From positions 19,367,775 to 19,431,774 of the forward strand of contig OZ005689.1 in assembly GCA_963930775.1 (NCBI GenBank): a stretch of 64,000 nt of DNA, in the 5' to 3' direction. Below the pieces are notes generated by a model. It had not been told where the DNA came from. It made no database searches and was given only the letters and a program-made list of their open reading frames with translations. A program made the translations under genes and the position numbers. The DNA is from Cliona cf. orientalis. Taxonomy: Eukaryota > Porifera > Demospongiae > Clionaida > Clionaidae. How positions within the stretch are numbered: position 1 is the first letter of the stretch; every line of letters begins with the position of its first letter. Shown here piece after piece: positions 11,561 to 23,212 of this stretch.

Positions 11561-12138
11561 CTGCTACTATTCAAATTATTAAGCTAGCGTGGGTAACTTA
11601 CTTAGGTGCTCTTTCGCATATAAACCGGATACTGATACCTCGAATATCGGCCCATCCCCCTATGTTAGCCCAATATAAGGTGCTCAGCCCATGGGCCCTC
11701 ATTCGCGAGGGTACGGTACTTGTATTGGAGTACCCTCACACTCACTGTGATTGCGGTCACTTCAGACGTTAAGGACATAAATTGATGTAGTTTAAATGAT
11801 TGTATTACTTGTGACTGATCTTTGTGATCTTGAACTCTATATTGTAACAATCAGTATTGCTAATATTGTCATTAAGGTAAAGATCGTCAGGTTAATGATT
11901 TCTATAGAATCACTCTTATTTTACGTAGCAATGATTTCTTACTTCATTTTCATTTCCTCGTTTCCAGTTTCCCGTTCTCATTCCCCATTCCTACTTTTAG
12001 AGCAACCTGCAACATACAGTACGCGCCAATCAGAGGCACAGATCAAGTCACATGACTGCGGGCAATAACGGAATGAATATTAATGATTGTGCACGTGTAC
12101 GCAAAAAAACCAATGGAATGTTAATTTATACGCATTTC
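11561..12138. other. Intergenic, nothing recognised
   Basis: AT-rich, with no ORF of interest and no match noticed to other repeats in the window. Confidence 0.5.
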
Positions 12139-12572
12139 TTATTCACGCACACTAGAAATATGTGACATACATTCCTCAGCGACACGGGTCCTATACACGT
12201 TTGTCCAGACCCCTTCTCTCTGCATGCGTGAAAGAGGGCTGGGCACAAGACTACTAACAGACCCACACAGGGTACATATCATATGGGTAGTTAAGGAGAT
12301 TGTCCCATTGTTTATTTCTTTAAGGACAGAATCATTACTCCCACCATCATACCTACATGTAGGGCACATGTGAATGACCTGCACACATTAGAAGAGATAG
12401 ACTTAGCTGCATCTGCTACCTGGATATTATCTGCATTGAGTTTCAACACTATTGAGGTCTGGGTTCCAGTGATGTCGACAGCTAACTCCTCCGAATAAAT
12501 GGGGACAGATTTAGCACCATCAGATGGTCCATCGCTGGCAGACTCAAGTCTTGAGCTAGAGCTTCCATTTGC
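12139..12572 (-). CDS. Possible two-exon fragment with paired CxxC motifs
   Basis: On the minus strand an open stretch from about 12572 (Ser-rich, then VPIYSEELAVDITG) ends at a CAG|GTAGCA donor. A 41-nt intron follows, and after TGTGCAG the frame continues in phase as VIHMCPTCRYDGG and later ICTLCGS. Two CxxC pairs about 33 residues apart look like a zinc-binding module. Neither end of the gene is visible, and the last 30 residues may be read-through past a donor. Function unknown; it could be a relic of a transposon gene. Confidence 0.33.
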
Positions 12573-12805
12573 ATTACTTCGCGGAGGTCACACTTGGTCC
12601 AACTAGCACTGGACTCGCTGCGCGCTGGTGATCTCGTACCTGAGGCAGGGTGCTATTTCATCGGTGATTTCGCACCCAAAACAAAATAAAATCATAGTGG
12701 TGAAATGCTACCCCTCAGGGTACTACATCACCGGTGATTTGCCACGGGGGGGTACGATATCTAGGGGGGTACCTAATCACCGTGACAATGGTTCATGTGT
12801 ACTAT

Positions 12806-13653
12806 GCAGAAACGCCATACGCGTGCATACTCAGTGCAGTTAAGGACAGTCACCGTTTGTTGCGTGCGCGCCCGACTACGAGCCAATTAGCGGTCTTGTA
12901 ACGTGACGTCATTCCATATCAACCGCATACAAGCCACGGTGGAAAGGCCGCACGATCGCAGTTTTAGCCTCGAAATCGCCGCCGAATTCTTGCCAGACCC
13001 CTAAACGTTCGTTTAATTTTCCGTCTCTACTATCAAACGACTCTTTGCCAAGCTTAAAGCTGTTCTACAGGAGCGATTGTTGCCTTAGTTTGTCAATCGG
13101 CCATTACATGCAAAAATGTCAGCCGCTGAACCACCGATTTTTGTCATTTCTGCGGTTAACTCTTCAGCTATAGCACTTATCCACTATCGCTCCGACAAAA
13201 ACTTAGAGCACCTTTAGTATTTTCTACATGCTGGTTAAGGTCGGGATACAAGGGGTTCTTACCCTCTGGCAAACTTGATTTTTACGTTTGGAGGGCGTGA
13301 CTTCAGAAGCTCCTCCTACTTAATTGGTTTGCTGTTTGCAGTTATTTTAGTGTTAAGGGGATAGTACTAGGATTGAACTTTCATATGAGCACCATAAAGA
13401 CAGCACTGCATGTTCTAATCCTTTTAAAATAAGCTCTCAATCTAGGTTAAAATGAGTAAAAATTCACTGGTGACATGCCTTAACTGCACTGAGTAACGCC
13501 TTTAGACTATAATTTCTCAATTATTGGGGGTGTGGCATGATCACAAAGCGCTGTATCTGGACAATAAAGCACGCGATCAACCTAAGAGTTAAACGGGTTA
13601 GCTCTATGTTGGAGCTTATCAACCATGTATCAGAAAAAAAATCCCGTACGGAG
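12806..13653 (+). mobile_element. MITE family 2, copy g (split by family 3)
   Basis: 12806-12829 (ACTATGCAGAAACGCCATAC) and 13494-13653 (ACGCCTTTAGACTATAATTT through ATCCCGTACGGAG) are consecutive parts of family 2 as seen in the complete copy 19034-19702. The left end is missing and the right end stops before the terminal GGGTTTTCCC. Confidence 0.75.
12830..13493 (+). mobile_element. MITE family 3, complete copy
   Basis: Ends CTCAGTGCAGTTAAGG and CCTTAACTGCACTGAG are exact inverted repeats flanked by TA on both sides. That makes a 664-bp non-coding element with a TA target site, the pattern of Tc1/mariner-mobilised MITEs. It interrupts a family-2 MITE. Confidence 0.85.
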
Positions 13654-13661
13654 TAATAATA

Positions 13662-14020
13662 CAAGTATAAAAACAATTGAATAAAATTGAAGGATGAAGT
13701 AGGGATGGCAATGCCAAAAAGTACAAGATTTTTAGGGATAAGAGATAATCACAACCACTATACATCCCTATGCTTGCTTTTCTACAGACCTATTGATGTC
13801 GATTTATCCAAGGCATGCTATACTTGGAGTGTTCTTGACTTACATGTGAGAGAAATTTACCCTGTCAGTCATTTATGATCCCCATGCTACTCAAAAAAGC
13901 AAGCGTAGGGATGTATAGTGGTTGTGATTATCTCTTGTCCCTAAAAATCTTGTTTGTGTACTTTTTGGCATTGCCATCCCTACTTCATCCTTCAATTTCA
14001 TTCAATTGTTTTTATACTTG
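13662..14020. repeat. Hairpin with arms of about 120 bp (family 1 terminus)
   Basis: The left arm reads AAGTATAAAAACAATTGAAT onward to CATCCCTATGCTTGC; the right arm is its reverse complement, ending TTTTTATACTTG. A loop of about 100 bp is unique. The same 354-359 bp hairpin recurs at 17398-17751 and 20125-20481. Confidence 0.85.
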
Positions 14021-14935
14021 TTTTCTGTTCCTTTTTTATTGCATGAGTGCAACTATATACATATGCAGTAAGTATAGATGGGAGGTGCCTAAGTTTGCGT
14101 AGCCACGCCCCTCGTTAACTCGCAAAGCTGTTCTATGCGGCCAAGTAGCGATGAGACTCTAGTACTAGTTATATATGGTATAGCTATTACCGACTATCTT
14201 TGTCACGGCTGTTATGCCGACTGCCGAAGGCCGTACCGCGCCCGTACGTTCGGAGGCCGCGAGTCTGCCTTTCCCAGCGCAATACTAGCGCTGCACGCGC
14301 TAGCCTCTAGCTAGCTAGGTTCGCTTTATCGCGCTCGCGCTCGCACTGGCTTATAGCTCGCATGGGAGAGCCTGGCGCTTAGGCTAAGTTACCTTTGTTC
14401 AAGGCGCGGTGCTAGCTGGCTAGGCTAGCTAGCTAGCTAGCGGCGGTCGTGCGCCGCTGACTACAGTCACATGACTTCACTATAGCAACACATTATGAGC
14501 GTGCGCATTATTATGACAAAATGGCGTACATCAGACACACCCTTTTCGTTAAGCGCCGTACACACCCACCATTACGTAGCTGTAGAGATAACGCTAACCT
14601 GGTGTACCACTGCACTGCACGCTACAAAATGGAGTGGATTTATACTCAAACTAAGATGAGCGATCAAGGCAGTGTTGAGTTTGCCCTGATAATGAAAAAG
14701 AAAGTAAGAAAGAATGACAAATGGCCATTTTTTTGAACATCTGGTTCTGGCATATACAATTGTTTTGATGAATGATCTTGGTCTCAATAGATAGATAATT
14801 TGCTGGAGATTCTGATTTTGACACTTACAAATTTCATAAAGTTACTTGTTTTGAGATATTTGGGTATTTGTAATGTATTCTGTATATGGAGTGTCCGGGC
14901 CATCCCTACTTATAGTCTACCGACTCTATGATATG
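13662..14935 (-). mobile_element. Repeat family 1, copy 1, with terminal foldback
   Basis: Read from the right, the element starts with GAGTCGGTAGACTATAAGTA and GGGATGG. It has a roughly 0.9 kb body that includes GTCACATGACTTCAC and a CTAG-rich GC block. It ends in a 359-bp hairpin (13662-14020) whose arms of about 120 bp carry GAAGGATGAAGTAGGGATGG and its complement. The arrangement is the same in the copies at 15.2-17.8 and 20.1-21.4 kb. There is no coding capacity. Confidence 0.75.
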
Positions 14936-15297
14936 AGAAACTTAGTCACATCCCTAGTAGCTGTATAGTTGTGCATATGGTACAAGGTCGTCAATAATTA
15001 TAGTGTGTACATAGCATGATATTGCATTTTTCGAAACAATATGACATTGTGCATGTCAATCTATATTAGTGAATTTTCATGCTACCTGAAGTTTCTGATA
15101 TATTTTAGCTGCTATATTATATTGCTAAAGCTGAGACTAGACAGTTCTGAATAGGATGCATTTATTTCATAGATTGAGGTAGATAGATCAAACGCTCTTT
15201 GGATACAAGAGTACTTCGAGACAAGTACAAGTGTATTGTACCAAATTTAAATTCCATAGTCAGAGTCGGTAGACTATAAGTAGGGATGACACCATAT

Positions 15298-15695
15298 GTG
15301 ACAGGATTTGGGAAAACCCTCCGTATGATATTTTTTCAGAAAATTGAGTTTGATGCATGGTTGATAAGCTCTATCATAAGAGCTAACCCGCGTTCAAGTC
15401 TACAGTAGATCGATGAATCTAGCTGTAGCTAGGTAAAGAATTCTAATTAGCACCCATAGCAACAGGCTCCGTTTACGGTGGCTGTGCTGACTAGGTGGGT
15501 CAAAATGAAGGCTTATTTCGCCTTCATATAGCACGACTAGCCTCCGTAGAAGACGGCAACAGTTAGAAGAAGGGTTGTTCGACATGTATATGACAAAATG
15601 TGGACTTTGACAAATTTCGACCTGAGCTACTAAAAATGCGCTTTGCGCGAATCGCGCGCAGATCCCATACGGAGGGTTTTCCCAAATCCGGTCAC
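15298..15695 (+). mobile_element. MITE family 2, copy a (internally deleted)
   Basis: Begins GTGACAGGATTTGGGAAAAC and ends CCCAAATCCGGTCAC, flanked by ATAT and ATAC. It lacks the middle third of the 669-bp form. It sits inside the head region of a family-1 repeat, so it is younger than that repeat. Confidence 0.85.
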
Positions 15696-16102
15696 ATACA
15701 TTACAAATTCCAAAACATCTAACAGTGAAATTTTTAAGTCAAAATTAGTATCTCCAGCAAATTGTGCATCCTAGCACAACCAAGATCATCAAAACAATTG
15801 TACATGTCAGAACCAGATGTTCAAGAAATAGGCCATTTGTCAATCTTTCTTCTTTCTTTCTTTTTCATTATCAGGGCTAACTCAAGACTGCCTTTACTTC
15901 ACACCTTAGTTCTCGTATAATAAATCCACTCTATTTGTAGCGCGCAGGTCCACGGCACGTTAGTTTGGCATTATCTCTACAGTTATACGTAATGGTGGGT
16001 GTGTACGGCGAATTTACTAATGGATGTGTCTGGTACACCATTTTGTTATCCAATGCGCATGCTCAGAATGTGTTGCCATGGTGAAATCATGTGACTACTG
16101 TA

Positions 16103-16559
16103 TAGCGGGAAATTTTCGTTGGTGCTAATTTTCGTATGATTGACCAAAATACCCTTAGAATAAATTTTCGTATTTTTTAAACTTCGTATGCTTGCTGTGG
16201 GAGATTGTGCGCATGTGCAGCTGCTAGCGCTCGCACTATACGGTAACACTAGCATTACTGGCTTCCCCTTGATCGTAGTCGAGCTAATCGACGTCCACTG
16301 GAATCAGGAAGGTCACTCTGTTTCGACGCCTTGGCAAAGAACAGATAAAGAGACATTGTTCAGTGAGCTAGCCTTGCACTTAGCATCCGCCGCTCGCGCT
16401 AGCGACCGCATGTGACCGTGGTAGGCCTATAGGTCGAAGGTCACGCACGAAAGAAAAAAGTTTCGCACGTTCAAATTTTCGCAGTTTTTTTAATTTTCGT
16501 ATAAGGTATGGAGCATACGAAATATACGAAAATTAGCACCATACGAAAATTTCCCGCCA
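16103..16559 (+). mobile_element. TA-flanked MITE with GGGAAATTTTCG ends
   Basis: TAGCGGGAAATTTTCG on the left and CGAAAATTTCCCGCCA on the right are inverted repeats, with further inverted similarity (GGTGCTAATTTTCGTA) inward. TA flanks both ends. It is 457 bp with no real ORF; repeats with this terminus are, in my recollection, common in sponge and cnidarian genomes. Confidence 0.75.
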
Positions 16560-17397
16560 TACGGTATGGTCAGGGGCGCGTCGTGCAGTATGCACGAACC
16601 GGACCGCAGCTACAATGTAGCTGGCTCAGCGCTCAGTTCTATTCTCAAGCTAGGCACAAGGCTCTCTCGCGCAAGCTAGCTATAGCTAGGTTAACTAGGC
16701 CAGTGCGAGCTGAGCGCTATACAGTGAAGAGGCTCCTCAGCAGTCAGCATATCAGCCAGTTCATAACTTGAACTTCTTCCTAACGGAAGACACACCGCTA
16801 CCTGAACAGCTTAGAACCAGCCTTCTTTGTCAGCCACCTTGAAGGGCGTGGCTAAGACTTTGCGCACACGTGCTAACTTCGGTACCTCCCATTTACTAGC
16901 TACTTAATTACACTGGATAGAGGTTGAGAGTTGCCAGAATGAACAAACCATGTAAGATGGTATTATACTAAGAGCAATAAAAAAACAAATTAAACACTAA
17001 GTAGAAAAAAAAGATTTAAATAAATAAATAATCTAATTCATGGGGGGGTTGGGAGTACTTGGGGAGATAATTTTTACATGGGCACGCAGAATGTGTCGAA
17101 ACTAGAGATTTGACCGGACAGATTTTTGATTCACACCTTACAATTAAAGGTACGGCCCTTTGAAGTTTCCCCATATGTTTGTACAGGGAAGCCATGCGTT
17201 TGCAATGTTTCCGCCCACGCGCTACGTGAGGGGCGGAGTCACGAGCGCACGTGAACGTGACGACCTTTACCAACTTTTGACAAAATTGAAATTTAGGCTG
17301 CCTGCTTGCATTGTATGGTTCCACTATGCATCCAGCTCGATTATATGGTGGTTTTTGGACAATTTTTTTTCTGCTTAGTGTTCTGGTCTCCTTGAAT

Positions 17398-17751
17398 AAG
17401 TATAAAAAACAATAAAATTGAAGGATGAAGTAGGGATGGCAGGGTCAAAAGGTCCACAAATAAGATTTGTAAGGGATAAGTATCTGCTATGCATCTCTAC
17501 GCTTGCTTTTTGAGGGGTGCAAAAATTATGTAACAATCTATCCTGAACCGTTGTAACAACCAGGGAACAACCTGAATGTCTCCCACATGCCGCACTTGTC
17601 AAACACATTGACATTAATAGGTGCATAGTAACAGAGAAAAGCAAGCGACGGAATGTATTAGCAGATGCTTATCCCTTACAAATCTTGTTATTGTACTTTA
17701 TCACCCTGCCATCCCTACTTTATCCTTCAATTTTATTGTTTTTTTACACTT
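17398..17751. repeat. Hairpin, second copy (family 1 terminus)
   Basis: Arms beginning AAGTATAAAAAACAATAAAA and ending TTTATTGTTTTTTTACACTT enclose a unique loop of about 110 bp. The arms match the hairpin at 13662-14020. Confidence 0.85.
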
Positions 17752-19033
17752 ATAGATCAGAGATCTGGTGATAAATTTATTGAGGGAGCAGGATCCTGCA
17801 GGTGTTATCGACAGGCAGGGGCAGACTAAGGAGACGTGTACAGATGCAAAGTAATTAAATTAGGATTATAATAGTAATAGTATCAGCTACACAAGATACT
17901 ACTTGTAAGTAATAACACTATAGGGGCCAATTTCCTGTGGATGGGTATGAGAAGTTAAATTCTTATGGATTCAGTATACACGGGTGTATCGGTAAGTAAA
18001 AATTTTATGTAATATTGGCATTGGTAATCATGATCGTTACTCAAGAAAGCTTTGTTAACTTTGTTAGCTTACTTTGGTACCACCCAATCATAAGCCAGAA
18101 GTAGTACTTAGATACTACTTAGCAGCTATAGAGATTTGTGGTAAGAACTTCCCATGACAATTTGTTATGAGTTGTGCCATGCCATGGTATACAAATTGTT
18201 TTAATTAATGCTTGGTGCATGCGCACGAGCGTTACGGTAGTCAGTTTGTCTGTCTGTGTGTTACCAGTCCACTGACTGCATATAAAGTTTATGCTAGAAA
18301 ATGAATATACCAGCCAACTTCACACTGATTTCCAAAGGTTTTCAATTTAGGGATTTCACTATAAAGCATTCGTTGAAGAGTTATGGCTCTATTCATTCTT
18401 TTTAGCGTGCAAGTCCGCCATTTATATTTGTGATATAAATAATATACTATTTCCACGTGTATGCTAAACTTTCTATAAATAGCATGTACTATTTATACCA
18501 GTACCATTCATACCCGTTACTACTAGTGGTGAAGAAAATCATCTGTGCAGGGCGAGCCTTCGCAAAAGTCACAATATTTCTTCGAAAGCACACAGGCATG
18601 CATGCGCACATGGGGTTGGTACCCCAATAGCTTGGCCTGAGAAGCTACCACGATAATGGAAGTACTGCAGATTGCTGGTACAATAGCTATAGTCCAACAA
18701 TGTTGATCACCTATACTATATTTTACGGGTAGTAGTCTCTACATTCCATGACCATGAGTCCAAGTACTACCTGTAGCCAGGCCTGAGGGGATAAACCTCC
18801 ATGCAGTCATCTTCATGCTCAGGAAAGTGGAGTCTACCAGTGATGATAATCATGGACCTGAGCCTTGCCAAAGTAGTACAGTACTCTCCTTTCCAGTTTT
18901 CTACCGTTACTCGAGTTGTCTCTCAGATCGATGGTGCAGTATGCGCATGCGCATGCGCATGACGACCATTATCTTACACGTTCAAAATTTAATTCTCTCC
19001 TCACTGAAATGATCACCCCACAAACACACAAAT
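17752..19033. other. Intergenic, nothing recognised
   Basis: AT-rich unique-looking sequence. The only simple structure is a GCGCATGCGCATGCGCATG run near 18945-18962. No supported coding exon. Confidence 0.5.
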
Positions 19034-19702
19034 GTGACCGAATTTGGGAAAACCCTCCGTATGGGATCTGCACGCGATTCGCGCAAGGCGTGTTTTTAGT
19101 AGCTCAGGTCGAAATTTGTCGAAGTCCAGATTTTGTCATAATTATACATGTAGAACAACCCTTCTAACTGTTGCCGTCTTCTACGGAGGCTACTCGTGCT
19201 ATACGAAGGCGAAATAAGCCTTCATTTTGACCCACCTAGTTGGCACAGCCACCGTACACGGAGCCCGTTGCTATGGGCGGTAATTAGAATTCTCTACCTA
19301 GATACAGCTAGATTCATCGAACTACTGTACGTTCGCTCACCTTTTTAGCTTCTTGGGCATCTAAGAACAATCGTCTGTCGTTGTCAACAACAAAAATTCA
19401 ACTCTTGCTCGATCTTTACGTTCATTTCGAACGGCTCCACCCAGGTCTATTTAATTGATTTCCGGGTCACGCGTAGTATGCGAAAACGCCATACGTGTGC
19501 ATAGCAACGCCTTTAGACCGTAATTTCTCGATTATTGGGGGTGTGGCGCGATTGCAAACAAAGCGCTGTATCTCAACAACGAAGCACGCAATTGGCCTAA
19601 GACTTGAACGCGGGTTAGCTCTATGGGAGAGTTTATCAACCATGCATCAAACTAAATTTTCTGAAAAAATCCCATACGGAGGGTTTTCCCAAATCCGGTC
19701 AC
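19034..19702 (-). mobile_element. MITE family 2, copy b (full length)
   Basis: Ends GTGACCGAATTTGGGAAAAC and CCCAAATCCGGTCAC, flanked by a 4-bp duplication AAAT (19030-19033 and 19703-19706). At 669 bp it is a good reference copy of the family. The short ORFs in it recur in other copies only because the DNA is repeated; they have no stable frame. Confidence 0.9.
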
Positions 19703-19706
19703 AAAT

Positions 19707-20124
19707 ATATACATATAAAACCGCTTCCTGTCTCTCGTGTATTCGGGGCTCGCTCAGGCTCGCCCCGAACTAATAGGTACCCTCGTGGTACATCGCACAC
19801 GCGCTATATAAAGCTCATATCTTTTCAGTTCACGGCCTAGCTAGTGCCTAAGTGGAAAGAAGCTTGCTGTATCTGTGGTCAGTTTGTCTCACTCTCTGTT
19901 TCAAGATTGTTAACCCCCTGAGCATAACAGATTATGCCTAAGTTAACAAAAGTGTGTCCTGAGTGTTCTGTTAACTAAGTGTGAATATGAAGAAGTCTTT
20001 ATGTGATAGTGGTCATGCTTTTGTACTAAAGGGTAAAGTTTCATTGATGCAACTAGAAAAATAAATAGCTATGATATGTAAGAGAGCATCAATAAAAGTA
20101 TGTCAAGGTGAGAGCTATATATAC
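19707..20124. other. Intergenic, nothing recognised
   Basis: Contains a GGGGCTCGCTCAGGCTCGCCCC palindrome-like stretch and a TATATAAAG box near 19805, but no gene that would use it. Confidence 0.45.
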
Positions 20125-21437
20125 AAATATAAAAAACAATAAAATAAATACCATTGTAGAATGAAGTACACATACAAGAGATAATCGTATCTACTATACA
20201 TCCCTACGCTTGTTTTTCTCGACTATTATGCACCTATTAGCTAATGTCGACGTGTTTGAGTGCGCTATGTGGGAGATATTCGAGTTGTTCCCTACTTGTC
20301 ATAATGTTTCGAGTTTATCAGTTTTGATTCAGTCGCATTATTACTGCTTATTTTTGTACCCCTCAAAAAGCAAGCGTAGGGATGTATAATAGTAAATATG
20401 ATTATCTCTGTTTGTGTACTTTTTGATCCTGCCATCACTACTCCCTTCTTTAATTTAATTTAATTGGTTTTTTATACTTGTTTCTGTTCTTTTTTATTGT
20501 ACTAGTGTAATTTATCAATGCCATCTTATCACAACTTCTGTCCAGTATAATTAAGTTGAAGTTTAATGGGAGGTTTTAAAATTCGTAGCCACGCCCCCCA
20601 TTAACTTGCGTTCATATGCCTATAATAGTATTATTTACGCAGTCCATGAGACTCTGCTTAGGGAGAAAACCCGAGTTCTAAGTTTTATTGTTGGCAGCAG
20701 CTAGCTCATTACCCGGCATAATTTTTTTACGATCTGTACGTTACCACTCCTTGAGCCTGTCTGGCGGAGCCTTCGTATGATAATATAATCTATGATCGAT
20801 CCAGCAGAGCACTAGCACTGTACGAGCTAGCGAATAGCTCGCCTATGCCTAGCACCTTACCGCTCCTCTAGCCTTGCACCTTCATATCCATGATCGATCC
20901 AGTGCACCGCTGCACGCGCTAGTAGCTAGCTAGCTCTAGCTAGCTATCAGAGCTCGCGATCGCCTAGGGCGCAGCCAGGCGCTGTCACATGACTTCACCA
21001 TGGCAACACAATCCAAGCATGCGCATTATATAACAAAATGGCGTATGATCAGACACATCCAATCGTTAATGCGCCGTACACACCCACTATTACGTAACTG
21101 TCGAGATAACGCCAAACTAGCGTGCCACTGCACTGCGCGCTACAAATAGAGTGGATTTATACGACAAGTAAGGTGAGAGGTCCAGACAGTCTTGAGTTAG
21201 CCCTGGAAATGAGAAAGAAAGAATGAGAAATGGCCATTGTTTTGAACATCTGGTTCTGGCATGTACAACTGATTTGATGAATGATCTTGGTCTTATTAGA
21301 TAACTTGCTGGAGATTCTGATTTTCACACTTAGAAATTTCACAAACTTACTCATTCTGAAATATTTGGGCATTTGTAATGTATTACATATATGGCATATC
21401 CAGGCCATCCCTACTTATAGTGTCTACCGACTCTATG
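20125..21437 (-). mobile_element. Repeat family 1, copy 3, with terminal foldback
   Basis: Hairpin at 20125-20481, body with CGTAGCCACGCCCCCCATTA and CACATGACTTCACCATGGC, and head ending CATCCCTACTTATAG...GACTCTATGATA at 21437. It has the same orientation and layout as copy 1 and is 1.31 kb long. Non-coding. Confidence 0.75.
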
Positions 21438-21944
21438 ATAATATTATATTATTTTATGTTGATCTGTTGACTCAGCTATATTAAAATACGTGCCTAACTA
21501 TTGTCATCCTCACAAATTTGTACCCATGTGGCACTCTGCCGAGCATTTTGCACCATGGTGCTTCATTATTGTATGAAGGTTGTCTCACAATATTACGTGC
21601 TGACAAGGGTACAGAAAATGCCTCACTGGCAAAATCACACATAGCCTTCAGGTTGAACCATGGAGATGACTTAAGTGGAGATAAGAGTTTTTTATATGGA
21701 CCCTCAACAGCAAACATTTGTAAGAACCTCAGTATTTCGATATTCATGTCATCATAATGTTATGCTTATTTAGATTTACGGTATGAACGATGTGCTGGGG
21801 GCCCGCACATGCAGACCCATTGTTCTTTTGTGTTGTCAGTGATATTGATGTATGTATGTATGGAGTATTGAATTGGATATTGAAATAAGACTACTAATAA
21901 TTATTGAAGCTACTAAGTCAGTAAAAGAGAGACTCTAACTACAC
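21438..21944. other. Intergenic or degraded 5' LTR region
   Basis: Unique-looking AT-rich DNA in front of the gypsy element. If the element has a 5' LTR it should be here, but I could align only its last 25 bp or so with the 3' end, so the LTR limits stay open. Confidence 0.35.
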
Positions 21945-22069
21945 GCTAGCCCACACGGCGTTACAGTTGGAGGTCTCGCCGAGACAGAACGTGTGTCGGT
22001 GCTAAGGCTGGGGTGGACCAGCCCACGATTAGTCAACAAGACGAAATATCGTGTCAGGACTCTTTGTGA

Positions 22070-22640
22070 TGCCCCCAAAGACGAAGACTAAGGGTCAGCT
22101 GAGGGATGAGCTCGAGCAGGAGCAGATCAAAAGCGAGCTGGCAGAGGCGTAGGCCAAGCTCGAGGAGGAAGTCGCTGAGGCAGTGGCGGCTGCGGAGGAG
22201 CAAGCTCACGAGTCGGACAAGAAGCTGAGAAAGGAGCTTCAGACGGCACAGCGAGAGTGTGATGAAGCTAAAAGGGAGCTAACGGAGGCAACAGAAGAAC
22301 TGGCTACTGCTCAGGACAAGATTGGGGAGCTCGAATTAAAGCTGGAGGAGGAGAAGACCGCACCCCCAATGAGACCACGCCTTCTTCCGAGGTGGGTTCT
22401 GTAATTGTAAGGGAGTTGGAGGATGCCAGGGATGAGGCAGTGGAAGCCTTAGACCGAACCCAGTGGGAGATGAGTGTGGTAGCCGCTCTCATCGGTGGAG
22501 AGACTGCCCAAAGCTGAGGCCATCCAGAGAGACTCCCGGGAGGCAAACCACACCGAAGGCTACCACTTCTGTTGTTACCACCAACCAAGAAACGCTGGAT
22601 GATAAAATTTAATGTGAACGTCTGCAAAGAGAGTGGCAAA
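22070..22640 (+). pseudogene. gag-like region of the gypsy element, truncated
   Basis: An ATG at 22070 opens a Lys/Glu-rich frame that stops within 30 codons. The next open piece (22183-22404) is a long charged coiled coil (AKRELTEATEELATAQDK). No CCHC zinc knuckle is seen, and the usual capsid fold is not recognisable, so gag appears largely lost or highly diverged. Its place directly before the protease is the main support. Confidence 0.5.
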
Positions 22641-22657
22641 ATGCAGAACTTGCCTGA

Positions 22658-23203
22658 TTGTCCCAGGGCTATGAGGCCATGGGGGAGGTTGACCAGGTGG
22701 CTGGAGTGGTGGGCTCCCTATACTATGTAACTGTGAGCATTGCCGGTGAGCCTGTAGAGGCTATGGTTGATACGGGGTCCTCAGACACTATCCTGTCATT
22801 CGACCTGTTCAAACGGATCGGTAAGAAGGCCAACATACCTGTGAGTGCTCTGTCAGCTCCTGATGTGGTCCTGCGGGACTATAATCAGCAACCTATACCT
22901 ATCGGAGCCAAAGTCGAGCTTGAGTTGTCGTTCAATGGCAAAAGTGTGGTGGTCCCGGTCTATGTGCGGGGATCAGGGAGTCCAGAGTCTGACGCTTGTC
23001 TGCTAGGAACCAATGTTGTTATTCCACTGGGAATGATAGCACCGGCTGGTGGGGTTGAGCCAAAAGGAGGGCGTAAGGCAACAGTACGTCTAGTCCGAGG
23101 ACAGCGGATTCCCTGTCAGAAAGGAGCCGTGGTTGAGGCACAAATCGAGGGCAATGTCCCTGGGTCAACAGTCTTATTTCAACCGAGAACCGAGTGGTCC
23201 TGA
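22658..23203 (+). pseudogene. Retroelement aspartic protease domain
   Basis: The active-site motif VDTGSSD, followed by an LLGTNVV block near the end, marks a pepsin-like retroviral protease of the kind that cuts the element's polyprotein. The 181-codon frame ends at a TGA; the polymerase frame opens 10 nt later in another frame. The protease-polymerase junction is therefore either a frameshift site or decay; decay is likelier given the other lesions. Confidence 0.8.
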
Positions 23204-23212
23204 CATCTGGGG

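Larger units (their letters stand above)
15254..17751 (+). mobile_element. Repeat family 1, copy 2, enlarged by insertions
   Basis: The head GAGTCGGTAGACTATAAGTA at 15258 and the hairpin tail at 17398-17751 mark the same element as copy 1, in the opposite orientation. It is about 2.5 kb because it contains a family-2 MITE (15298-15695) and a TA-flanked MITE (16103-16559). The body still shows the CATGTGACT and CCACGCCC blocks of the family. Confidence 0.75.

Noticed and set aside
14300-14450. Possible tRNA or rRNA in GC-rich CTAG-rich blocks
   Set aside because: Repeated CTAGCTAG palindromes occur in all copies of family 1; no cloverleaf or conserved box A/B arrangement was found.
19800-19815. 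TATATAAAG as a promoter
   Set aside because: No gene starts within the following kilobase; such boxes are expected by chance in AT-rich DNA.
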